DNA of 64,000 bases from Streptomyces tirandamycinicus (lineage in GTDB: Bacteria > Actinomycetota > Actinomycetes > Streptomycetales > Streptomycetaceae): NCBI RefSeq assembly GCF_003097515.1, contig NZ_CP029188.1:6306531-6370530 (forward strand). The letters run 5' to 3'. Positions 57,716-64,000 of the stretch are shown here, one piece after another. Below the pieces are notes generated by a model. It ran no database searches, had not been told where the DNA came from, and saw only the letters and a program-made list of their open reading frames with translations. The translations under genes were made by a program, and so were the position numbers. The first letter of the stretch is position 1, and the number at the start of each line of letters is the position of its first letter.

Positions 57716-59299
57716 TCACCGGCGGTTCATCCGCCGCCGTGCCCCGACGAGCACCACCAGCCCGGCGGCGCCCGCTGCCACCGCCGCGCCGGGCCGCCGC
57801 AGTACGCCGGACGCGACGCTGCGGGCCCTGCCTGCCGGCCCCGCATCCGGCTTCCGTGCCACCTCCCGGGCCGCCTCCCGTGCCCCGTTTCGCGGCGCGG
57901 TCCGCGCGGCGGCCGACCTCGCTCGCGCCCGTCCGGTCGCCCGCAGTGCCTTCTCCCTGGCCTGCGCGGCGACCGCCGAGGCCGTCGCGCCGATCCGGGA
58001 CTTGGCGTCCGTCCCCGCCGTCGGTACCGCCACGGTGCCACCTGCCTTCGTCCGGGTCCTGGGTGCTCCGGGGCGGTTACCCACACCCGACGGGCCCACA
58101 CGGGAGCCGCCTCCGGCCGCGACGCCATCCGGCGGGCCGCCTCCGGCCGCTTCGCCGGGCCGCCCGGCCTCCGCGCACGGGCCCTCGGCCTCCGTCCGGC
58201 AATGGTCCTCCTCGCTCCACGCCGAGGTGTCCCGCGGCTCGACGTACGGTTCCGCGTCCTTCGGGTGACCGCCGGCGATCGCCCGCTGGCGTGCGAGTTC
58301 GGCGTCGAACTCCAGCCCCAGCAGGACGGCGAGGTTGGTGATCCACAGCCACACCAGGAAGATGATGACTCCGGCGAGGGCTCCGTAGATCCTCTGGTAG
58401 GAGCCGAAACGGGAGGCGTAGAGGGCGAACCCGCCCGACGCCGCAACCCAGATGAGAACGGCGAGGGCGCTGCCCGGGGTGACCCAGCTGAAGCCGCGGC
58501 CGCGGGCGTTGGGTGCCGCCCAGTAGAGCAGCGCGATCATCAGCGTGACCAGGAAGACGAGCACGGGCCACTTGGCGATCGACCACACCGTGACGATGGT
58601 CTGCTCGATGCCGAGAGCCTCGCCCGTCCTGCGGGCGAGACCGCCGGTGAGCACGACGATCGCGGCGGAGAGCACGGCGAGCACCAGCAGGACGACGGTG
58701 AGGGCGAGCCGCAGCGGGGCGATCTTCCACAGCGGCCGGCCTTCCGGCATGTCGTACACCGTGTTGGACGCGCGGATGAACGCGGCGACGTAGCCGGAGG
58801 CCGCCCACAGCGCGAGGGCCAGACCGATCACGGCCAGCGCCGATCCGAGCCCCGTGTGCCCCTGCAACTGCTCCACCGCGCCGGTGAGGATCTCCCGCGC
58901 CGGGCCCGGGGCAAGCCGTCTGACCATACCCAGGACCCCGGTGGTCAGCCGCTCGCCCGCGGCGCCGAGCAGCGCCACCAGCAGGAGCAGCGCCGGGAAC
59001 AGCGAGAGGATCCCGTAGTAGGTCAGTGCCGCGGCCCGGTCGCCCAGTTGGTCCTCGCGGAACTCCCTGACCGTTCCCCGCAGTACGGCCGCCCAGGACG
59101 TCCGCGGCAGCTCGGTGGGCTCGTCCGGCGCCCGGTACCGCACGGCCTCCTCCGGCCCCTCGTGGTGCCGGTCCGCACCGGGTCCGGCCCCGCGCCCCGG
59201 GCCCCGGGCCGGGTCCGGCCCCGACGTGCCCGAAGCGCTTGAGGTGGCTGACGTGGCTGACGTGGCTGACGTGCCTGATGTGTCTGACATGGGTGTCAT
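57716..59299 (-). CDS. YihY/virulence factor BrkB-family membrane protein
   Basis: A 527-residue protein. Residues 1-85 are hydrophilic and begin with TSAT repeats encoded by a 9-bp DNA repeat (59246-59290). The membrane core (about 85-350) has YihY features: FREDQLGDRAAALTYYGILSLFPALLLLVALLG, then LLYWAAPNARGRGFSWVTPGSALAVLIWV, and YGALAGVIIFLVWLWI with about six helices. A long Ala/Arg/Gly-rich tail ends in one more hydrophobic segment. The family was once called RNase BN, which is now known to be wrong; the function is open. ATG 59299 or 59290 may be the start. Confidence 0.88.
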   Translation of the reverse strand: MTPMSDTSGTSATSATSATSSASGTSGPDPARGPGRGAGPGADRHHEGPEEAVRYRAPDEPTELPRTSWAAVLRGTVREFREDQLGDRAAALTYYGILSLFPALLLLVALLGAAGERLTTGVLGMVRRLAPGPAREILTGAVEQLQGHTGLGSALAVIGLALALWAASGYVAAFIRASNTVYDMPEGRPLWKIAPLRLALTVVLLVLAVLSAAIVVLTGGLARRTGEALGIEQTIVTVWSIAKWPVLVFLVTLMIALLYWAAPNARGRGFSWVTPGSALAVLIWVAASGGFALYASRFGSYQRIYGALAGVIIFLVWLWITNLAVLLGLEFDAELARQRAIAGGHPKDAEPYVEPRDTSAWSEEDHCRTEAEGPCAEAGRPGEAAGGGPPDGVAAGGGSRVGPSGVGNRPGAPRTRTKAGGTVAVPTAGTDAKSRIGATASAVAAQAREKALRATGRARARSAAARTAPRNGAREAAREVARKPDAGPAGRARSVASGVLRRPGAAVAAGAAGLVVLVGARRRMNRR

Positions 59300-59352
59300 A
59301 TCCAGCCCGTAGCCGTCATTCGGGAGCGCAAACGGCGGCGGTGCCGGGAGGA

Positions 59353-59628
59353 TCACCGGGCGTGCGGCCCGCCGTGCCTCTCGTGCGAGAACCGCCGTCC
59401 GATCACCAGCAGGTCGGCCGCGGCGACCACTGCCAGGACGCCGCACACCACGGCCAGCGCGACGAGCACCGACGGACTCGGGGAGTCCAGGGGGCCCGAC
59501 GCATCGGCCCAGGCCGCGAAGAGCCCGGTGCCCGCGGCGAAGACGGGCAGGGCGACGAGTGAGAGCACCAGGCGCAGGGTCAGCGCGCTCCGTGCGGTGA
59601 CGGGCTCCGTTCCGGTCCGGTGCGGCAT
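59353..59628 (-). CDS. Small two-helix membrane protein (DUF6343-like)
   Basis: A 91-residue protein. RTGTEPVTARSALTLRL is followed by two membrane helices (VLSLVALPVFAAGTGLFAAWA and VLVALAVVCGVLAVVAAADLLVI) and a basic tail. The layout fits a family of small membrane proteins found in Streptomyces; no role is known. ATG 59628 was chosen at the start of the conserved part. It lies 53 bases upstream of the YihY gene and may share its transcript. Confidence 0.75.
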   Translation of the reverse strand: MPHRTGTEPVTARSALTLRLVLSLVALPVFAAGTGLFAAWADASGPLDSPSPSVLVALAVVCGVLAVVAAADLLVIGRRFSHERHGGPHAR

Positions 59629-59881
59629 GAGGCCTCCAGCGGTCGTGCCGGGCCCGGTGCCGGGCCGGATCGTGCCGGGCCGGGCGTCGCGGCGACGCCG
59701 GGCGGCCCTCGTGGCGGCGGACCCGATTCGTTCTCCTGCTTCCCCCGTACCCGCCGGGCGGGGGACCGAACACACCGGGCGCACTCCCCGCCGGTCACGG
59801 CACCCCCGCCGGTCACCGCATCCCCCGCCGGCCGGCGTGGCCGCCCTCGCGGCGGACCGCGCTCCACCGCGACCGGCCGGG

Positions 59882-60484
59882 TCAGTGACGCGTCTCCTCC
59901 GGCAGCACGCCGACGAACGGGTCGCCCTCGCCGGTGAAGGTGTAGGCGCCGTTGCGGATGCGTTCGATGAGGTCGCGGGTCCACTGGGCGCCGGAGTCGG
60001 CGGAGTGCAGCCAGAATCTCATGATCTCGCCGATGTGGCCGAGCTGCTCCGGGCCCTCCGCGGGGACGTAGTCCTTCACCACGGTCGCGCGCCACGCCTC
60101 GATGGCACGCACCCGCTCCGCGAGGAGGCCCAGGGCCTCCTCGCGGTCGAGGTCCACCATGAAGCCGAGCCCGGTGGTGAGCACGTCGGGCCTCTGGTCG
60201 TAGGCGGTGAGGGACTGCCGGAGCAGGGAGAAGTACTCCTCGGTGCCCCGCTCGGTGACCTCGTACTCGGTACGCGGCGGCCCGCCCGCCGTGGAGGGGG
60301 CGATCTCGTGCGCGCGCAGCAGTCCCTGCTTCGCCATCTGCTTCAGGGCGTGGTAGATCGAGCCGGGCTTGGCGTTGGACCACTCGTGCGCGCCCCAGTA
60401 CTCCAGGTCGTTGCGCACCTGGTAGCCGTGGGCCCGCCCGTGCCGGCGGACCGCGCCGAGCACCAGAAGACGGATCGCTGACAT
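59882..60484 (-). CDS. PadR-family transcriptional regulator
   Basis: A 200-residue regulator with the PadR winged helix at the N-terminus (IRLLVLGAVRRHGRAHGYQVRNDL, KPGSIYHALKQMAKQGLL, TEYEVTERGTEEY) and an alpha-helical C-terminal dimer domain. PadR proteins repress efflux or stress genes and release DNA on binding a ligand. It is just downstream of the DinB and UvrA-like ATPase genes on the same strand. A role in controlling them is possible. Confidence 0.93.
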   Translation of the reverse strand: MSAIRLLVLGAVRRHGRAHGYQVRNDLEYWGAHEWSNAKPGSIYHALKQMAKQGLLRAHEIAPSTAGGPPRTEYEVTERGTEEYFSLLRQSLTAYDQRPDVLTTGLGFMVDLDREEALGLLAERVRAIEAWRATVVKDYVPAEGPEQLGHIGEIMRFWLHSADSGAQWTRDLIERIRNGAYTFTGEGDPFVGVLPEETRH

Positions 60485-60508
60485 GGGGCCAGCGTAGAGC
60501 CGGCCCGG

Positions 60509-61057
60509 TCAGCCCCAGGAGCTGCCCTGCTCCTTCGCGACCAGTTCGAAGGCCGTCGCGCCGTCCAGTGACTCGCGGACGATGTCGGCGTGGCCGGCGT
60601 GCCGGGCCGTCTCGCGGATCAGGTGGAGGCACAGCCAGCGCACGGAGACCCGGCCGTCCGGCGGGAACCAGGGCTGGTCCGGCAGGGCGAAGGTGTCGTC
60701 GAGGCTGGGCACCGAGCGGACGAACTCCTCCGTCCGGGCGGCGACCCCGTCCCAGTACGCCAGCTGCGACGCGAGGGTCTCGCCCTGGACCAGGCGGAAG
60801 CACTCGTGCCAGTCGCTCTCGTCCCGTACGACGGCCGGCGGCTCGCCCTTGGCCAGGGAGACCCACATCTGCTCGACCTCGGCGACGTGCTTCACCAGCC
60901 CGGCGAGGGACAGCTCGCTGGCGCTGGGGCGGGAGCCCGCCTGTTCCTCGGACAGCCCGAGCACCGCCCGGCGGATGCCGCCGCGCTGCTCGGCGAGGAA
61001 GGAGAGCAGCGCTCCGCGCTCGTCGCCGGGCTCCTCCGCGGGAACGTGAGTGACCAT
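60509..61057 (-). CDS. DinB-family protein (DUF664-like)
   Basis: A 182-residue four-helix-bundle protein of the DinB/YfiT superfamily. Candidate metal ligands are His in LVKHVAEVEQMWV, His in DWHECF and His in the LIRETARHAGHADIVRESLDG helix; the last is the characteristic family motif. Many actinomycete members are mycothiol- or bacillithiol-dependent transferases or of unknown role. The stop is 24 bases upstream of the PadR start, so they are likely one operon. Confidence 0.9.
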   Translation of the reverse strand: MVTHVPAEEPGDERGALLSFLAEQRGGIRRAVLGLSEEQAGSRPSASELSLAGLVKHVAEVEQMWVSLAKGEPPAVVRDESDWHECFRLVQGETLASQLAYWDGVAARTEEFVRSVPSLDDTFALPDQPWFPPDGRVSVRWLCLHLIRETARHAGHADIVRESLDGATAFELVAKEQGSSWG

Positions 61058-61223
61058 GACCGCCGCCTTTCACCGGGTGGGCCCGCATCGGGGCTCCTGC
61101 TGCCTGACGACGGCCACGCTACGGACCCTTGCGGTCAGGTTCCGTCCGCAAGGGTCCGCGCCTGCCGACTGCCGCGGAGCGGGGCCCGGGCTGCCTGCTG
61201 CCGCTCGCGGATGCTCGGGCCGC

Positions 61224-63509
61224 CTACTGCTGCAGGTAGAGGCTGAGGTGCCGTCCGGTGTGGGAGTGGGCGGCCTTCGCCAGTTCCGCCGGGGTGCCCG
61301 TGAAGACGATCTCACCGCCGTTGTTGCCGCCCTCGGGCCCGAGGTCCACGACCCAGTCGGCCTGGGAGATCACCGCCAGGTCGTGCTCGATGACGATGAC
61401 GGTGTTGCCCCGGTCGACGATCCCGTTCAGCAGTCCGACGAGGTTGTCGATGTCGGACAGGTGCAGGCCGGTGGTCGGTTCGTCGAGGATGTAGACGGTG
61501 CCCGAGCCGGAGAGCCGGTCGGCGAGCTTGAGCCGCTGCCGCTCGCCGCCGGACAGGGTGGCCAGCGACTGGCCGAGCCCGAGGTAGCCGATGCCGGTCT
61601 CCATCAGCGCGCGGGCCTTGGCGCGCAGCGGGCCCGACGGGAAGAACTCCGCCGCGTCCTCGGCGGACATCTCCAGGACGTCGGCGATGTTCCTGCCGCG
61701 CACCCGGTGCCGGAGCACCGACTCCTTGAAGCGGCGCCCCTCGCAGAGCTCGCAGTGCGTGGTCACCGGGTCCATGTAGGCGACCTCGGTGATGAGCAGG
61801 CCGCGGCCCTCGCACTCCTCGCAGGCTCCCTTGGAGTTGAAGCTGAAGAGACCCGCGTCCTCGCCGCTGGCCTTGGCGAAGAGTTTGCGGATCGGGTCCA
61901 TCAGCTTGAGGTAGCTCGCCGGGGTGGACCGCGAGGACCGGGGGATGGGCGACTGGTCGACGAACACGGCCCCCGGGTACTGCGCCCGGAAGGCGTGGGC
62001 GATGAGGGAGCTCTTGCCCGCACCCGCCACGCCGGTGACGGCGGTGAGGACTCCGGACGGGATCTCGGTGGACACGTTCCTGAGGTTGTTCGCCGTCGCG
62101 TTCACGATCGGCAGGGTCCGGCCCCAGGGGCGGGGGTTCTGCTTGATCCCTCCGGTGCGCCGCAGCCCCTGCCCGGTCAGGGTGTCGGCGGCGCGCAGCT
62201 CCGCACAGGTGCCTTCGAAGACGATGGTGCCGCCGTGGACGCCGGCCCGCGGTCCGATCTCGACGACATGGTCGGCGACCGCCATGACGTCCGGGTCGTG
62301 CTCCACGACGAGGACGGTGTTGCCCTTGTCGCGCAGCGCGCGCAGCAGGTCGTTGAGCCGGCTGACGTCGCGGGGGTGCAGGCCGACGCTGGGCTCGTCG
62401 AAGATGTAGGTCAGCCCGGTCAGTTCGCTGCCGAGGTGGTTGACGAGCTTGAGCCGCTGGCCCTCGCCACCGGAGAGCGAGGACGTGGACCGGTCCAGGG
62501 TGAGGTAGCCGAGGCCGATGGCCTGGATCTGCTCCAGCGTCTCGACGATGGTGTGGACGAGCGGTGTGTCGAGCCGTTCCCGGAGCGCGGCGACGACCTC
62601 GATCAGGTCGCTGACCTGCATCCGGCTCCAGTCGGAGATGTTGTGGCCGTCGATGCGGGTGGCGAGTGCCTTCTGGTTGAGCCTCGCCCCCTCGCAGGTG
62701 GGGCAGACGCCCTCGGTGAAGAACTCGGCCGCCTTGTCCCGGGCGGCCTTGCTCATGCCACCGGTGTCCTTCTTGAGGTGGCGGCGTACGAAGCTGTCGA
62801 CCAGGCCCTCGTAGCGCAGCGACAGCACGTTGCCGTTGGGGTAGGTCACCTCGACCGTGCCGCCGCTGCCGTGCAGCAGGGTGCGCATCTCCTCGTCGGT
62901 GTAGTCGGCGAGCTTCTTGCCGGCGTCCAGGCCCTCGTAGTTGGCGTAGAACTGCCAGTTCGCGCTGCCGACGGTGTATCCGGGGAGGAGGATGGCGCCC
63001 TCGGCGATCGACTTCCCGTGGTCGGTCATCAGCTCGGGGCTGGGGCGGCGGGCCCGGCCGAGGCCCTCGCACTCGGGGCACATGCCCTTGGGGTCGTTGA
63101 AGGAGTAGAGCCAGGTCTGGCCGAGGCCGTCGTTGCCGTGGTTGGCGAAGAGCACGCGCATCACGGTGTAGACGTCGGTGACCGTGCCGACGGTGGAGCG
63201 GGCGTTGCCGCCGAGCGGCCGCTGGTCGACCACGACCGGGGTGGTCAGCCGGGTGACCGCGTCCACGTGCGGCCGTTCGAACTTGGGCAGGTCGTGCCGG
63301 ATGTTCCAGGGGAAGGTGGCGTTCAGCTGCCGTTGGGCCTCCACGGCGACGGTGTCGAAGACCAGTGAGGACTTTCCGGATCCGGAGACGCCGACGAAGA
63401 CCGAGATCCGGTTCTTGGGGATGACGAGGGAGACGTTCCTGAGGTTGTTCTCGCGGGCACCGACGACCTGAATGCCCTCGTCGGTTGCGGTGACCGGCGT
63501 CTGGTTCAC
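61224..63509 (-). CDS. UvrA-like double ABC ATPase (DrrC-type drug resistance)
   Basis: A 761-residue UvrA paralogue, shorter than true UvrA (about 950). It has two ABC cassettes: Walker A GVSGSGKSS and GVAGAGKSS, signatures SLSGGEGQRL and TLSGGERQRL, and Walker B YIFDEPSVGLH and YILDEPTTGLH. Zinc-binding CxxC pairs are kept in CPECEG, CPTCEG, CEECEG and CELCEG. GTG 63509 starts in VNQTPVTATDEG, with the fold close behind. Short UvrA paralogues such as DrrC give resistance to DNA-binding drugs such as daunorubicin. No UvrB-type partner gene is nearby. The substrate is unknown. Confidence 0.94.
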   Translation of the reverse strand: MNQTPVTATDEGIQVVGARENNLRNVSLVIPKNRISVFVGVSGSGKSSLVFDTVAVEAQRQLNATFPWNIRHDLPKFERPHVDAVTRLTTPVVVDQRPLGGNARSTVGTVTDVYTVMRVLFANHGNDGLGQTWLYSFNDPKGMCPECEGLGRARRPSPELMTDHGKSIAEGAILLPGYTVGSANWQFYANYEGLDAGKKLADYTDEEMRTLLHGSGGTVEVTYPNGNVLSLRYEGLVDSFVRRHLKKDTGGMSKAARDKAAEFFTEGVCPTCEGARLNQKALATRIDGHNISDWSRMQVSDLIEVVAALRERLDTPLVHTIVETLEQIQAIGLGYLTLDRSTSSLSGGEGQRLKLVNHLGSELTGLTYIFDEPSVGLHPRDVSRLNDLLRALRDKGNTVLVVEHDPDVMAVADHVVEIGPRAGVHGGTIVFEGTCAELRAADTLTGQGLRRTGGIKQNPRPWGRTLPIVNATANNLRNVSTEIPSGVLTAVTGVAGAGKSSLIAHAFRAQYPGAVFVDQSPIPRSSRSTPASYLKLMDPIRKLFAKASGEDAGLFSFNSKGACEECEGRGLLITEVAYMDPVTTHCELCEGRRFKESVLRHRVRGRNIADVLEMSAEDAAEFFPSGPLRAKARALMETGIGYLGLGQSLATLSGGERQRLKLADRLSGSGTVYILDEPTTGLHLSDIDNLVGLLNGIVDRGNTVIVIEHDLAVISQADWVVDLGPEGGNNGGEIVFTGTPAELAKAAHSHTGRHLSLYLQQ

Positions 63510-63562
63510 AAAGCGTCCTCTCTGCGTTCGGTGAGTCGTCGAGGCGGTGTGACGCGTCGAGC

Positions 63563-64000
63563 TCACGGCAGCCGCGCGCGGACGGCGCGCAGCAGTTCGG
63601 GGTCCTGCGGGTCGACCGTGGGGCCGAAGCGCCCCACGCATGCGCCGGTGGACGAGACGAGGAACTTCTCGAAGTTCCAGCGCACGTCCCCGGAGTGGCC
63701 CTCCGCGTCGGCGAAGGGTGTCAGGGCGGTGTAGAGGGGGTGGCGGCCCGCTCCGTTGACGTCGGTCTTCTCGGTGAGCGGGAACGAGATCCGCCGTGCG
63801 GCGCAGAATCCGGCGATCTCCCCGGGGGTGCCCGGCTCCTGCTCGCCGAACTGGTTGCAGGGCACGCCGACGACGCTGAGCCCGTCCTCCCGGTGGCGGC
63901 GGGCGAGCGTCTCCAGTCCCTCGTACTGGTCCGCCAGGGCGCACCGGGAGGCGACGTTGACGACGAGCAGGGTCCGGCCGCGGTGCCGGGACAGCAGATC
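63563..64000 (-). CDS. Glutathione-peroxidase-like thiol peroxidase (5' end outside window)
   Basis: The C-terminal 145 residues of a glutathione peroxidase family protein; the start lies beyond the right edge. The catalytic Cys is in NVASRCALADQYE (where selenoenzymes have Sec). The Gln is in PCNQFGEQEPGT and the Trp-Asn in RWNFEKFLV. The Cys form normally works with thioredoxin or mycothiol-type systems in actinomycetes. It lies 53 bases upstream of the UvrA-like gene on the same strand, so they may be one operon linked to oxidative or drug stress. Confidence 0.92.
   Translation of the reverse strand, partial: DLLSRHRGRTLLVVNVASRCALADQYEGLETLARRHREDGLSVVGVPCNQFGEQEPGTPGEIAGFCAARRISFPLTEKTDVNGAGRHPLYTALTPFADAEGHSGDVRWNFEKFLVSSTGACVGRFGPTVDPQDPELLRAVRARLP

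Overview
The window is very G+C-rich, coding-dense actinomycete DNA. C- or G-ending third codon positions, GTG and TTG starts, SARP and LAL regulators, a SigB-type sigma factor with its typical promoter, and MbtH/Sfp-type helper genes together point to Streptomyces or a close relative such as Kitasatospora. Both edges cut genes: an NRPS gene on the left and a glutathione peroxidase gene on the right.

Bases 1-28350 are the 3' part of a non-ribosomal peptide cluster, all on the + strand. NRPS-1 (truncated, ...C-A-PCP) and NRPS-2 (C-A-PCP-C) are followed by NRPS-3 (A-PCP), so one module is split between two proteins. A type II thioesterase and a cytochrome P450 overlap behind NRPS-3. The next block is an MbtH-like protein, a SyrP/TauD-type Fe(II)/2-oxoglutarate hydroxylase, a 4624-residue NRPS-4 (four C-A-PCP modules plus thioesterase) and an MFS exporter. 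At least seven modules are visible. The A-domain pockets read roughly as unknown, Thr-like, Gln-like, beta-branched aliphatic, basic, Gln-like, basic. These calls were made by eye and are weak. Two features stand out: NRPS-4 is a mosaic of near-identical DNA blocks copied between neighbouring modules, and several proteins carry N-terminal tails encoded by minisatellites (Ser/Thr in the P450, Ala/Thr in the thioesterase, Pro in NRPS-2).

Bases 28350-40000 look like cluster flank and regulation. They hold a small secreted peptide gene convergent with a SARP-NB-ARC-TPR regulator, a possible nucleotidyltransferase-family gene divergent from that regulator, two divergent drug-type MFS exporters around an unusually AT-rich repeat region, and a LAL-type LuxR regulator. 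Direct repeats with 11-bp and 22-bp periods, the spacing SARP proteins favour, lie before mbtH and before the SARP gene.

Bases 40000-46900 are mostly housekeeping: a secreted subtilisin, a DoxX protein, a DUF309 protein, tRNA-Pro(GGG), an Sfp-type phosphopantetheinyl transferase translationally coupled to a metallophosphoesterase, a stand-alone cNMP-binding protein, and a small protein that closely resembles eukaryotic RhoGDI.

Bases 47150-59650 form a stress-response neighbourhood. It contains an STAS antagonist, an RsbW-like kinase, a poly-HAMP hybrid histidine kinase, an ANTAR/GAF/PAS/PP2C phosphatase, a CBS-pair protein, a PRC-barrel protein, a SigB/SigF-family sigma factor, a DUF350 protein and a YihY-type membrane protein. 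The last part carries a PadR regulator, a DinB protein, a UvrA-like (DrrC-type) double ABC ATPase and the partial glutathione peroxidase.
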